Part shown: piece by piece, positions 49,513-58,378 of the stretch
Layout of the letters: each line of letters starts with the position of its first letter
Position numbering within the stretch: the first letter of the stretch is position 1
Source: Streptomyces sp. NBC_00704
GTDB lineage: Bacteria; Actinomycetota; Actinomycetes; Streptomycetales; Streptomycetaceae
Assembly: GCF_036226605.1 (NCBI RefSeq)
Contig: NZ_CP109000.1
Span: 3,778,501-3,842,500 of the forward strand
DNA length: 64,000 nucleotides
Direction: 5' to 3'
Made by a program: the position numbers and the translations under genes
Notes under the pieces: model-generated
The model's database searches: none
What the model saw: the letters and a program-made list of their open reading frames with translations, nothing else
Told to the model about the DNA's origin: nothing

Positions 49513-50595
49513 ATGGACATGACGACGCGGCAGACGGACACGTCCGACACCCCGCCTCCCCGAACCCCGACCACCACGACCCCGACCACCACGACCCCGG
49601 CTCCCTCACCCCCGGCTCCCCCGCCGCCCCCGCCGCCCCTGTCGCCGGAGCAGAAGCGCGCGGCACGCGGCGCCACCCGCCCCGGTGACCGCGTCTTCCT
49701 CGGTCTCTCCCGCGGCTCGGGCATCCTCCTGCTGGCGATCATGGCCGCGATCGCGGTCTTCCTCACCTACCGGGCCTGCCTGGCCATCAGCGAGGACGAG
49801 GCGAACTTCCTCACCGCCTTCGAGTGGAACACCAGCCTCGTCCCGCCGAGGTTCGGCATCGCGGTGCTGGCCTTCGGCACCGTGGTCTCGTCGGTCATCG
49901 CGATGGCCATCGCGGTCCCCGTCGCCGTCGCGATCGCCCTCTTCATCACCCACTACGCGCCGCGCCGCATGAGCGGCCCCGTCGCGTACGTGATCGACCT
50001 GCTCGCCGCCGTCCCCTCCATCGTGTACGGCCTCTGGGGCGCCCTCGTCCTCGTGCCCCACATGGCGGGCCTGTTCGGCTGGCTGGACGACTACCTGGGC
50101 TGGACCGGCGTCTTCTCCTGGGACCGGGGCGCCCCGCGCTCGATGCTCACGGTGGGCGTCCTGCTGGCCGTGATGATCCTGCCGGTCATCACCAACGTCA
50201 GCCGCGAGGTCTTCCGCCAGGTCCCGCAGACGCACGAGGAGGCGGCGCTGGCGCTGGGCGCCACCCGCTGGGAGGTCATCCGCATGTCGGTGCTGCCCTT
50301 CGGCCGCTCCGGCGTGATCTCCGCCTCGATGCTCGGCCTCGGCCGCGCCCTCGGCGAGACGATGGCCGTGGCCACCGTCCTCTCCCCCGACTTCGACATC
50401 CACGCCAGCCTGCTGAACCCCGGCGGCGGCACCTTCGCCCAGAACATCGCCAGCAAGTTCAACGAGGCGACGGAGTTCGGCCGGGACGCGCTCATCGCCT
50501 CCGGCCTGGTCCTGTTCGTCATCACGCTGCTGGTCAACGGCGCGGCACGCCTGATCATCGCGCGCCGCAAGGAGTACTCGGGGGCCGACGCATGA
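49513..50595 (+). CDS. pstC: Phosphate ABC permease PstC
   Basis: A 360-residue permease with a disordered Thr/Pro-rich N terminus (1-45), and about six membrane helices (GILLLAIMAAIAVFLTY, AVLAFGTVVSSVIAMAIAVP, VAYVIDLLAAVPSIVYGLWG). The EAA-type loop HEEAALALGATRWEVIRMSVLPFGRSG contacts PstB. Its TGA overlaps the pstA ATG. ATG 49513 is chosen, though ATG 49519 is equally plausible. Part of the high-affinity phosphate importer. Confidence 0.95.
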   Translation: MDMTTRQTDTSDTPPPRTPTTTTPTTTTPAPSPPAPPPPPPPLSPEQKRAARGATRPGDRVFLGLSRGSGILLLAIMAAIAVFLTYRACLAISEDEANFLTAFEWNTSLVPPRFGIAVLAFGTVVSSVIAMAIAVPVAVAIALFITHYAPRRMSGPVAYVIDLLAAVPSIVYGLWGALVLVPHMAGLFGWLDDYLGWTGVFSWDRGAPRSMLTVGVLLAVMILPVITNVSREVFRQVPQTHEEAALALGATRWEVIRMSVLPFGRSGVISASMLGLGRALGETMAVATVLSPDFDIHASLLNPGGGTFAQNIASKFNEATEFGRDALIASGLVLFVITLLVNGAARLIIARRKEYSGADA

Positions 50596-51647
50596 GCCAC
50601 GCAAGCACAGGAGCCGGCAAGAGCCCCGGCACGCTCCAAGGCGCCGTCCTGCCGTCCTGGTCCCCGTGGGCCGTCGCGGCCGGCTCGCTCGCCCTCGCGG
50701 CCGTCGTCGGCCTCGCCGGCGGCCTCGACAGCAGGATCCAGTGGGGCCTGATCGCCGGCGTCCTGTTCATCGCCGGCACCTACGGCATCACCGCGAAGGT
50801 GGAGGGCCGCCGCCAGGCCAGGGACAGGATCGCGACGAACCTGATCTGGGCGGCGTTCCTGCTGGCGGTCGTCCCGCTGGTGTCCCTCCTGTGGACGACG
50901 GTCCAGCGCGGCGTGAAGGTCCTGGACGTCTACTTCCTCACCCACTCCATGGGGGTGGTCGCGGACAGCGAGCCGGGCGGCGGCATCTACCACGCCGTCC
51001 TCGGCAGCCTGGAGCAGGTCGGCCTCGCCACCGCGATCGGCGCCCCGGTCGGCATCCTGACGGCGATCTACCTGGTGGAGTACGGCCGGGGCGGTCTGGC
51101 GAAGGCGGTCACGTTCTTCGTCGACGTCATGACCGGCATCCCCTCCATCGTGGCGGGCCTGTTCATCCTCAGCCTGATGCTGATGCTGGACATGCGGCCC
51201 TTCGGCTTCGCGGGCTCGCTGGCGCTGGCGATCCTGATGATGCCGGTGGTCGTGCGCTCGACGGAGGAGATGCTGAAGCTCGTCCCGAACGAGCTGCGCG
51301 AGGCGTCGCTCGCCCTGGGCGTCCCCAAGTGGCGCACCATCCTCAAGGTGGTCGTCCCGACGTCGGTCGGCGGCATCATCACCGGCGTGATGCTGGCGAT
51401 CGCCCGCATCGCCGGCGAGACGGCCCCGGTCCTGCTCCTGGTCTTCGGCAACCCGTTCATCAACGCGAACCCCTTCGAGGGCGCGCAGGCGTCGCTGCCG
51501 CTGTACATCTACCAGCAGTACGCGCAGAGCGCGGGCTCCACGGCGGCCTACGACCGCGCCTGGGCGGCGTCGCTCACGCTGATCGCGTTCGTGATGATCC
51601 TGAACCTGGCGGCTCGCGGCATCGCCCGCTGGAAGGCCCCCCGTTGA
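50592..51647 (+). CDS. pstA: Phosphate ABC permease PstA
   Basis: A 351-residue permease: several membrane helices, the EAA loop NELREASLALGVPKWRTILKVVVPTSVGG and the family motif GIPSIVAGLFILSL. ATGA overlap with pstC indicates coupling. Length is slightly above the usual ~300 because of an N-terminal cytoplasmic and first-helix region. Confidence 0.95.
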   Translation: MSHASTGAGKSPGTLQGAVLPSWSPWAVAAGSLALAAVVGLAGGLDSRIQWGLIAGVLFIAGTYGITAKVEGRRQARDRIATNLIWAAFLLAVVPLVSLLWTTVQRGVKVLDVYFLTHSMGVVADSEPGGGIYHAVLGSLEQVGLATAIGAPVGILTAIYLVEYGRGGLAKAVTFFVDVMTGIPSIVAGLFILSLMLMLDMRPFGFAGSLALAILMMPVVVRSTEEMLKLVPNELREASLALGVPKWRTILKVVVPTSVGGIITGVMLAIARIAGETAPVLLLVFGNPFINANPFEGAQASLPLYIYQQYAQSAGSTAAYDRAWAASLTLIAFVMILNLAARGIARWKAPR

Positions 51648-51734
51648 CGACACCGTGCGGCTTCCGCCGCGCGGCCTGGTCGCTGAAGCGGCCACAGCGA
51701 CTGATCGATACGACCGGGAAGTGAGACGAGAGAC

Positions 51735-52511
51735 ATGGCCAAGCGAATCGACGTGAGCGGGCTCACCGCCCACTACGGATCCCACAAGGCGATCGAGGAC
51801 ATCTCGATGACGGTCGAGCCGCGTTCGGTGACGGCGTTCATCGGCCCCTCCGGCTGCGGCAAGTCGACGTTCCTGCGCACGCTGAACCGGATGCACGAGG
51901 TGACCTCCGGCGGCCGCGTCGAGGGCAAGGTGCTCCTGGACGACGAGGACCTGTACGGCGCGGGCGTGGACCCGGTGTCGGTGCGCCGCGAGGTCGGCAT
52001 GGTCTTCCAGCGGCCGAACCCGTTCCCCACGATGTCGATCTTCGACAACGTGGCGGCGGGTCTCCGGCTGAACGGCGAGCACAAGAAGTCCGCCCTCGCG
52101 GACGTCGTCGAGAAGTCCCTCAGGGGCGCGAACCTCTGGAACGAGGTCAAGGACCGCCTGAACAAGCCCGGCGCGGGCCTGTCCGGCGGGCAGCAGCAGC
52201 GTCTGTGCATCGCGCGCGCGATCGCCGTGGAGCCGAAGGTCCTGCTGATGGACGAGCCCTGCTCGGCCCTCGACCCGATCTCCACCCTCGCCATCGAGGA
52301 CCTGATCGGCGAGCTGAAGGAGCGCTTCACGATCGTCATCGTGACGCACAACATGCAGCAGGCGGCCCGCGTCTCGGACCGCACGGCGTTCTTCAACCTG
52401 GCGGCGGTCGGCCGGCCCGGCCGCCTGATCGAGCTGGACGACACGGAACGCATCTTCTCCAACCCGTCCGTCCAGGCGACGGAGGACTACATCTCCGGCC
52501 GCTTCGGCTGA
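51735..52511 (+). CDS. pstB: Phosphate ABC ATPase PstB
   Basis: A 258-residue ATPase: Walker A GPSGCGKST, signature LSGGQQQRLCIARAIA, Walker B VLLMDEPCSALDP, H-loop IVTHNMQQA, and PstB-specific QRPNPFPTMSIFDNVAAG. All essential residues are intact. It lies 87 bp after pstA, and a 15-bp terminator hairpin follows. Confidence 0.97.
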   Translation: MAKRIDVSGLTAHYGSHKAIEDISMTVEPRSVTAFIGPSGCGKSTFLRTLNRMHEVTSGGRVEGKVLLDDEDLYGAGVDPVSVRREVGMVFQRPNPFPTMSIFDNVAAGLRLNGEHKKSALADVVEKSLRGANLWNEVKDRLNKPGAGLSGGQQQRLCIARAIAVEPKVLLMDEPCSALDPISTLAIEDLIGELKERFTIVIVTHNMQQAARVSDRTAFFNLAAVGRPGRLIELDDTERIFSNPSVQATEDYISGRFG

Positions 52512-52558
52512 CCCGAGCCCCTCGCGGTGCTGCATGGCGGTGCCGCCGCGAGGCCCGA

Positions 52559-52591
52559 GAGCCCGCCCCCTGTCACACAGGGGGCGGGCTC
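52559..52591 (+). terminator. Terminator of the pst operon
   Basis: A perfect 15-bp stem GAGCCCGCCCCCTGT/ACAGGGGGCGGGCTC with loop CAC, 48 bp after pstB; positioned to stop both pstB and the convergent Pit gene. Confidence 0.9.
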
Positions 52592-52666
52592 ATGCCGTCA
52601 CCGCCGGGACGGGGGGCGAAGGCGGGGCGCAAGGGCGGGTGAGGCGGGTGAGTGGACCGGCCCGGC

Positions 52667-53665
52667 CTACAGGAACGCCAGGTCCACGATCCAGAACGCG
52701 CACGCCGCCACCAGCGCGGCCGCCGGCATGGTGATGAACCAGCCGAGCACGATGTTCTTGGCGACTCCCCACCGCACGGCGTTGATCCGCTTGGTCGCCC
52801 CGACACCCATGATCGCCGAGGTGATCACATGCGTCGTCGAGATGGGCGCCTTGAACAGGAACGCCGTCGTGAACATGATCGACGCCCCCGTCGTCTCCGC
52901 GGCGAACCCCTGCGGCGGGTCAAGCTCGATGATCTTCCGCCCGAGCGTGCGCATGATGCGCCAGCCGCCCGCGTACGTCCCCAGCGACAGCATCACCGCG
53001 CAGGCGATCTTCACCCAGACCGGGATCGGATCGTCCGCCCCCTGCACATCGCCGATGACCAGCGCCATCACCACGATGCCCATCGTCTTCTGCGCGTCCT
53101 GGAGACCGTGGCCCAGCGCCATGCCCGCCGCGGAGACGGTCTGCGCTATGCGGAAGCCCCGCTTCGCCTTGTGCGGGTTGGACCGCCGGAACAGCCACAG
53201 GATGGCCGTCATCACGAGGTAACCGACGACGAGTCCGACCATCGGCGAGAGGAACATCGGGATGACGACCTTGTCCATCACCCCGGACCAGATCACGTCC
53301 GTGCCGCCCGCGAGCGCGGCCCCCACCATCCCGCCGAACAGCGCGTGCGACGACGACGAGGGCAGCCCGAAGTACCAGGTGACGAGGTTCCAGACGATCG
53401 CCCCGATGAGCGCCGAGAACAGGATCCCCATCCCCTTGGACCCGTCGGGCGTCTCGATCAGGCCCTTGCTGACGGTGTGCGCGACGCCGCTCCCGAGGAA
53501 CGCGCCCGCGAGGTTCATCACGGCGGCCATGGCCAGCGCCGCCCGCGGCGTCAGCGCCCGGGTGGACACGGACGTGGCGATGGCGTTCGCCGAGTCGTGG
53601 AAGCCGTTGGTGTAGGTGAATCCGAGCGCGACGCCGATGGTCACGACCAGAGCAAAGGTGTCCAT
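52667..53665 (-). CDS. Pit-type low-affinity phosphate transporter
   Basis: A 332-residue PiT-family permease with the duplicated family signature (GFTYTNGFHDSANAIATSVSTRAL near the start; ALGHGLQDAQKTMGIVV in the middle) and about ten membrane helices. It moves metal-phosphate by proton symport. It is preceded by a PhoU-like gene with a 7-bp gap, the usual pair. The S. coelicolor equivalent is pitH1 (from memory). Confidence 0.94.
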   Translation of the reverse strand: MDTFALVVTIGVALGFTYTNGFHDSANAIATSVSTRALTPRAALAMAAVMNLAGAFLGSGVAHTVSKGLIETPDGSKGMGILFSALIGAIVWNLVTWYFGLPSSSSHALFGGMVGAALAGGTDVIWSGVMDKVVIPMFLSPMVGLVVGYLVMTAILWLFRRSNPHKAKRGFRIAQTVSAAGMALGHGLQDAQKTMGIVVMALVIGDVQGADDPIPVWVKIACAVMLSLGTYAGGWRIMRTLGRKIIELDPPQGFAAETTGASIMFTTAFLFKAPISTTHVITSAIMGVGATKRINAVRWGVAKNIVLGWFITMPAAALVAACAFWIVDLAFL

Positions 53666-53672
53666 GAAGGGT

Positions 53673-54293
53673 TCAGGACTCCTTGACCGCGATGGTCTCC
53701 ACCGTGTTGGCCACGTGCTCGAAGGCGTCGGCGGCCTCCTCCAGCACATCCACGATCTGCTTCAGCTTGAGCACCTCGATGGCCTCGTACTTGCCGTTGA
53801 AGAGATGCGCGAGCAGCTTGCGGTGGATCTGGTCGGCCTGGTTCTCGAGCCGGTTGACCTCGATCCAGTACTCGGTGAGGTTCTGCATGGTGCGCAGGTT
53901 CGGCATGGCCTCGGCCGTGAGCTCCGCCGCCCGCGCCAGCACCTCGATCTGCTGCTCGACGCCCTTGGGCAGCTCCTCCACGTTGTAGAGGACGACCAGG
54001 TCGACGGCCTCCTCCATGAAGTCCATGATGTCGTCGAGGGAGGACGCGAGGTTGTAGATGTCCTCGCGGTCGAAGGGCGTGATGAACGAGGAGTTCAGCT
54101 GGTGGAAGATCGCGTGCGTGGCGTCGTCACCTGCGTGTTCCGCGGCCCGCATACGCTCGGCGATCTCGGCCCGGGCGGAGGTGTCCGCCCCGAGGAGTTC
54201 CATCAGGAGTTTCGAGCCCGTGACGATGTTGTTCGCGGACGCGGCGAACATGTCGTAGAAGCTCGTCTCCCTGGGGGTCAGACGAAAGCGCAC
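53673..54293 (-). CDS. PhoU-like (DUF47) protein
   Basis: A 206-residue all-helical DUF47 protein (RLTPRETSFYDMFAASANNIV start, ITPFDREDIYNLASSLDDIMD, two PhoU-like repeats with ExxxD metal motifs). These proteins accompany Pit transporters and are thought to regulate them. GTG 54293 has GAGGAC about seven bases upstream. A -10-like TAGCAT lies upstream at about 54333-54338 on the minus strand. Confidence 0.93.
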   Translation of the reverse strand: MRFRLTPRETSFYDMFAASANNIVTGSKLLMELLGADTSARAEIAERMRAAEHAGDDATHAIFHQLNSSFITPFDREDIYNLASSLDDIMDFMEEAVDLVVLYNVEELPKGVEQQIEVLARAAELTAEAMPNLRTMQNLTEYWIEVNRLENQADQIHRKLLAHLFNGKYEAIEVLKLKQIVDVLEEAADAFEHVANTVETIAVKES

Positions 54294-54307
54294 GTGGGGT
54301 CCTCAAG

Positions 54308-54345
54308 ATGCATCGGTTTCGGTCAGGCTGATGCTAGGCGCATCA
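54308..54345. promoter_or_regulatory. GATGC palindromes over the PhoU-like promoter
   Basis: GATGCATC (54308-54315) is a perfect palindrome and GATGC-TAGGC-GCATC (54331-54345) an inverted repeat over the TAGCAT -10-like element. A candidate operator for the phoU-like/pit operon. Confidence 0.4.
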
Positions 54346-54459
54346 TCCGGCCACGGCTAATGGGCCGTCCAACAGTGTCGCCCATCGCGCGGGGAGACCG
54401 GCAGGGGGGCGACCGACGGAGTGCGGCCGCCGGCCGTCCGCCCCCGAAAGTTCGGTAGG

Positions 54460-54480
54460 ATATACCCAGTAGGGGTATAT
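54460..54480. promoter_or_regulatory. CsoR operator
   Basis: ATATACCC (54460-54467) and GGGTATAT (54473-54480) flank a 5-bp spacer; this is the C/G-tract inverted repeat typical of CsoR sites. It overlaps a TAGGAT -10-like element (54456-54461), so CsoR binding would block its own promoter until Cu(I) releases it. Confidence 0.85.
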
Positions 54481-54508
54481 GTCGGGAGCTGGAGCGCTGG
54501 AGGACACG

Positions 54509-54895
54509 ATGACGACCACCGAGGCCGGCGCGAAAGCCCCCTCCGCCCCCGAGCCGGGCTCCACCCCCGAATCCGGCGCGGTGGCCGAAACCGGCCGGCC
54601 CGCCGTCGCGGCGGTCCACGGCTACCACGACCAGAAGGCCGAGCACCTCAAGCGCCTGCGCCGCATCGAGGGCCAGATCCGCGGCCTGCAACGCATGGTG
54701 GACGAGGACACCTACTGCATCGACATACTCACCCAGGTGTCGGCGTCCACCAAGGCCCTTCAGTCGTTCGCGCTGCAACTCCTGGAGGAGCACCTGCGCC
54801 ACTGCGTCGCCGACGCGGCGCTCAGGGGCGGTGACGAGATCGACGCGAAGGTGGAGGAGGCGACGAAGGCGATCGCCCGCCTACTGCGCACCTGA
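54509..54895 (+). CDS. csoR: Copper-sensing repressor CsoR
   Basis: A 128-residue CsoR with the Cu(I) ligand set C-H-C: Cys in DTYCIDILTQ (about 71), His and Cys in EHLRHCVAD (about 96 and 100). The helical core starts at HLKRLRRIEGQIRGLQRMV. The first ~40 residues are disordered, as in the Streptomyces protein. ATG 54509 has GGAGG eight bases upstream. No copper pump lies next door, so CsoR controls distant genes. Confidence 0.95.
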   Translation: MTTTEAGAKAPSAPEPGSTPESGAVAETGRPAVAAVHGYHDQKAEHLKRLRRIEGQIRGLQRMVDEDTYCIDILTQVSASTKALQSFALQLLEEHLRHCVADAALRGGDEIDAKVEEATKAIARLLRT

Positions 54896-55087
54896 CCCGC
54901 CGGACCCGCCCCGACCGCCGCCGGCCTCGGGCTCCTCGCCCACCCGCAGCACGAGGTCGATGCTCTCCATGCTGAGCCGTTCCCCGCCCGCCGCCGAGGC
55001 CGCGATGATCAGCTCCCCGCACAGCTCGATCTCGGCGAGGGCCACGTGGTCCTGAACTGCCGTACCGCCGCCCGGAGCCACGCGCAT
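54881..55087 (-). CDS. Small conserved hypothetical protein
   Basis: A 68-residue protein with a beta-rich body (VQDHVALAEIELCGELIIAA, RLSMESIDLVLRVGEE) and a Gly-rich tail. It overlaps the csoR 3' end by 15 bases in convergent orientation. Non-random amphipathic pattern, conservation in Streptomyces next to csoR (from memory) and GAGG before the ATG support a real gene. Function unknown. Confidence 0.6.
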   Translation of the reverse strand: MRVAPGGGTAVQDHVALAEIELCGELIIAASAAGGERLSMESIDLVLRVGEEPEAGGGRGGSGGSGAQ

Positions 55088-55300
55088 CACCTCGTCCCTG
55101 CCGTCACCGGCTTCCTAGAGTAGGGAGCGCTATACACCGTGCGCATGGCACGGACGGGCTAGTCCTTGTGCCCCGGTGGCCGAAATCTTCTTCTCGAAGA
55201 GCCCCGGAACACCTCAGAACCCTGTGAACCCGCACGAATACCGGCAAAAACGCCGAAGAGCGGGTGAGACGACGCCGCCGCCGACGCCCGCCGAGCGCGT

Positions 55301-56227
55301 TCAGTCCTCGGCGATCCGGCCGGCGTAGATGTCGCCCGGCGCCGGCAGCCGCACGTCGACGGGTGCGCCGAAGTCGTACAGCAGCGTCGTGGAGGCGACC
55401 GCGACGGCCTCGCCCCGCCGCCCGCCCGGCCCGCCGTGCCCGCCCCGCGCGTCCCGCCCGGCCTGCCCGCCCCGCCCCTCTTCCGTTTCCCGCCCTTCTT
55501 CCGTCCCCCGGCCGTTGACGAAGCTGAACCGGTGCCGCACCTTGCGGATGCGCCCCTCGTCGTCCAGATACGCGTCGAACGGCACCCGGGCGGTGGCGAA
55601 CCCCTTGGCCGCCGCCCGCAGCGAGTCCCGTCCGCCCGCCGACGCGTCCCGCGCGGCGACCGCCAGGTCGGCGGTCCCCCGGTAGTGCCGTACCGCCGTC
55701 CCGGCCACCTCGGTCCGCCCCACGTACGTCGCCGTCCGCGTCCCCCGCAGCACCTCGGCGGCGGCGAACGGATCGGTGGCCCCACCGGTCACCAGGTTCC
55801 CGTCGGACAGCGTGGCCGTCTCCACCCGCACCCATTTGTCGGCGGGCACGCCCGCGCCCCGGTTCTTCATGAACAGGGCTCCGGGCGCGAGGAGTTCGGT
55901 GATCGGCCGGTGTTCGCTGGTCCCGGCGGGGTCCTGCGGCAGCATCACCTTCAGCTCGCCGAGCTGCCGGCGGTAGTCGTACACACCCTGCCCGCGGATG
56001 GTGACCCGCGTCCCGCCGGTGGCCATCTCCATCGACGTACGGGCCTTCGACGTGCCCGCCTCGACGAGCGCGTCCGCGGCCCGGTGCAGGATCCCCACGG
56101 GGTCGCCGGCCCGGTCGCCGCCGGCGGCGCGCCCGGTCCCGGAACACCCGGCGGCGCACACACAAACCCCGGCCACGATCCCCGCAAGGGCCGCGGCGCC
56201 CCTCTGCCTGCGCTGGCGCTCCGTCAT
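55301..56227 (-). CDS. Lipoprotein, LppX/LprAFG-like
   Basis: A 308-residue lipoprotein (signal VAGVCVCAAGCSG, lipid Cys near 29) with a LolA-like fold: AADALVEAGTSKARTSMEMATGG, TRVTIRGQGVYDYRRQLGEL, WVRVETATLS and YLDDEGRIRKVRHRF. Such proteins carry or sense lipids in the envelope. A Gly/Arg/Glu-rich insert (GTEEGRETEEGRGG and on to about residue 278) interrupts the C-terminal part. ATG 56227 has GGGGG upstream. Confidence 0.82.
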   Translation of the reverse strand: MTERQRRQRGAAALAGIVAGVCVCAAGCSGTGRAAGGDRAGDPVGILHRAADALVEAGTSKARTSMEMATGGTRVTIRGQGVYDYRRQLGELKVMLPQDPAGTSEHRPITELLAPGALFMKNRGAGVPADKWVRVETATLSDGNLVTGGATDPFAAAEVLRGTRTATYVGRTEVAGTAVRHYRGTADLAVAARDASAGGRDSLRAAAKGFATARVPFDAYLDDEGRIRKVRHRFSFVNGRGTEEGRETEEGRGGQAGRDARGGHGGPGGRRGEAVAVASTTLLYDFGAPVDVRLPAPGDIYAGRIAED

Positions 56228-56356
56228 GGCCTGTCTACCCCCAGCCGGTAAGTCCGTCACGGGCCTGCTGCCGTACCGGCTAACGACGGTCGTGTGCCCC
56301 CCGTCACGCAGGCCCGGGGGCCTTCGACCGCCGTACGGGTCCTTCGCCAGGGTGGG

Positions 56357-56362
56357 TACGGT
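56357..56362 (+). promoter_or_regulatory. -10 element TACGGT, leaderless small gene
   Basis: TACGGT ends seven bases before the GTG at 56370. Confidence 0.4.
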
Positions 56363-56369
56363 GGGTCCC

Positions 56370-56540
56370 GTGACGCAGCAGGACGGCCCGGCCCCCTCCC
56401 GCCCCGCCGGGGAACACGGCACCACGACCGTCGAGCAGGGCCGGTTCTGCCTGGCCCGCTGCACCTGCGGCTGGCGCGGCCCGGCCCGCAGGGCGAGGAG
56501 CCTGGCGCGATCGGACGCGGAGTCCCACCTGCGGGACTGA
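56370..56540 (+). CDS. Small Cys-containing protein
   Basis: A 56-residue protein with FCLARCTCGWRGPARRARSL, a C-x3-C-x-C cluster within a basic helix, and a C-terminal SDAESHLRD. Cys plus His may bind zinc. GTG 56370 follows TACGGT by seven bases, so it may be leaderless. It is divergent from the lipoprotein. A similar short gene occurs at this place in other Streptomyces (from memory). Function unknown. Confidence 0.6.
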   Translation: MTQQDGPAPSRPAGEHGTTTVEQGRFCLARCTCGWRGPARRARSLARSDAESHLRD

Positions 56541-56638
56541 CGTCACCGTTGCGTCACCGCTCGCGCCGTCCGGAACCCGTCGTTCCCCGTCCCCGTCTCG
56601 CTCGGTGAAGCCGACGGGCGAGGGGAAGGCTCAAGGAC

Positions 56639-58210
56639 ATGGAACGGCGAAGGTTCATCGTGGGCGGCACGGCCGCCGTCGCGGCGGCGGCGACCGCGTG
56701 CAAGGCGACCGGCGGCAGCGCGAGCGCCTCCACCCCGGCCACGGGGCGCACCGGCTCCGCGGGGGGCGCGGGAGCGGCGCTGACGACGACGAGCGTCGCC
56801 GCCCCCGCCACCTGGACGGCGCTGGCCCGCGATCTGGACGGCACCCTGGTCCGTCCCGGCGAGGCCTCCTGGGCCGCCGCCCGTCAGCTCTACAACACCC
56901 GCTTCGACGGCCTCAAACCGGCGGCCGTCGCGTATGTCGCGCACGCCGACGACATCCGCACCGTCATGGCGTACGCCCGCGCCCACCGCACCAAGGTCGC
57001 GATCCGCAACGGCGGCCACTCCTACGGCGGTTGGTCCTCGGGCGACGGCCGGCTGATCATCGACGTCTCCCGGCTGAACCGGGTCCGGGCGAGCGGCGGC
57101 ACGGCCGTGGTCGGCGCGGGCGCCAAGCTGATCGACGTCTACCGGGCGCTCGCCGCCAAGGGCGTCACGATCCCGGCGGGCTCCTGCCCGACGGTCGGCG
57201 TCTCCGGCCTGGTGCTGGGCGGCGGCCACGGAGTCGTCTCCCGCGCCTACGGCCTGACCTGCGACAGTCTCACCCGGGCGACGATCGTCACCGCCGACGG
57301 CAAGCAGCTCACCGCCGACGCGACGACGAACAAGGACCTCTTCTGGGCCCTGCGCGGAGCCGGCAACGGCAACTTCGGCGTCGTCACGGAACTGCAGTTC
57401 CGTACGCACGCGGCGCCCCAGGCCGTGACGGGCTACCTCACCTGGCCCTGGTCGAGGGCGGCCGCGGTGGTGAAGGCCTGGCAGGAGTGGGGGCCGTCCC
57501 AGCCCGACGAGATCTGGTCCTCCCTGCACGTGGCGAACGCGCCGGGCGGCACGCCGACCGTCTCCGTCGCCGCCTTCTGCATCGGCACCTACGGCCAGCT
57601 CCAGAACGCCGTCGACCGGCTCGCGGACCGGGTGGGCGCGCCCGCGTCGAGCGTCTCCCTGCGCCGCCGCACGTACGAGCAGGCGATGGAGGCCTACGCC
57701 GGCTGCTCGTCGTTCTCCTCCGACGCCCAGTGCCATCTGCCGGGCTCCACGCCGGGCCGCTCCGCGCAGGGGAAGCTGGTGCGCGAGACGTACGCGGCCC
57801 GCTCCGACTTCTTCGACGTGTCGCTGTCGGCCGCGGGCATCCAGGCCCTGCTGAAGCAGATCAGGTCGGTACAGGGCGGCTCCGGCAGCATCGCCCTGAC
57901 CGCGCTGGGCGGCGCGGTCAACCGGGTCTCCCCCACGGCCACGGCGTTCGTCCACCGCCGCTCGCGCATGCTGGCGCAGTACATCGCGTCCTGGCGGGCG
58001 GGCACGACCGGGGCGGCGGCGCAGTCCTGGCTGAACACGGCGCACAAGGCGATGGCCCCGTACGCGTCGGGCGCCGCCTACCAGAACTACGCGGACCCGA
58101 CGCTGACGAACTGGCGCAAGGCCTACTACGGCGCGGCGCTCCCGCGCCTGACGCAGCTGAAGAAGCAGTACGACCCCAACGGCTTCTTCACCTACCCCCA
58201 GGCCCTCTGA
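56639..58210 (+). CDS. Secreted BBE-type FAD-linked oxidoreductase
   Basis: A 523-residue flavoprotein of the berberine-bridge-enzyme family. It starts with a Tat signal (MERRRFIVGG with twin Arg) and an Ala-rich lipobox-like TACK (Cys near 21), so it may be a Tat lipoprotein. FAD-binding domain: RNGGHSYGGWSSGDG with the His for 8-alpha linkage and GSCPTVGVSGLVLGGGHG with the Cys for the second covalent bond. BBE C-terminal motif YQNYADPTL. It oxidises sugars or other alcohols extracellularly; substrate unknown. Confidence 0.92.
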   Translation: MERRRFIVGGTAAVAAAATACKATGGSASASTPATGRTGSAGGAGAALTTTSVAAPATWTALARDLDGTLVRPGEASWAAARQLYNTRFDGLKPAAVAYVAHADDIRTVMAYARAHRTKVAIRNGGHSYGGWSSGDGRLIIDVSRLNRVRASGGTAVVGAGAKLIDVYRALAAKGVTIPAGSCPTVGVSGLVLGGGHGVVSRAYGLTCDSLTRATIVTADGKQLTADATTNKDLFWALRGAGNGNFGVVTELQFRTHAAPQAVTGYLTWPWSRAAAVVKAWQEWGPSQPDEIWSSLHVANAPGGTPTVSVAAFCIGTYGQLQNAVDRLADRVGAPASSVSLRRRTYEQAMEAYAGCSSFSSDAQCHLPGSTPGRSAQGKLVRETYAARSDFFDVSLSAAGIQALLKQIRSVQGGSGSIALTALGGAVNRVSPTATAFVHRRSRMLAQYIASWRAGTTGAAAQSWLNTAHKAMAPYASGAAYQNYADPTLTNWRKAYYGAALPRLTQLKKQYDPNGFFTYPQAL

Positions 58211-58377
58211 GCACAGGCCCTCTGAGCACAGGCCCACGGAGGACCCGGAGGACCCGGAGACCCCTAGGACCCGGAGGCCCGGGGGAACCCGTAGGACCCG
58301 GAGAACCCGTAGGACCCGTAGGACCCGGAGAGTCCGGAGAACCCGTAGGCATAGGACCCGTAGGACCCGGACGGGGT
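58199..58377. repeat. Tandem repeats after the BBE gene
   Basis: A 15-bp direct repeat CAGGCCCTCTGAGCA (58199-58213, 58214-58228) duplicates the last codons and stop of the oxidoreductase. Then about 130 bp of 9-bp units GGACCCGGA or GGACCCGTA up to 58377, just before the PAP2 stop. Confidence 0.85.
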
Positions 58378-58378
58378 C

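Noticed and set aside
54308..54345. PHO box for the PhoU-like/pit operon
   Set aside because: Only GATGC palindromes were found; no 11-bp GTTCACC-type repeats.
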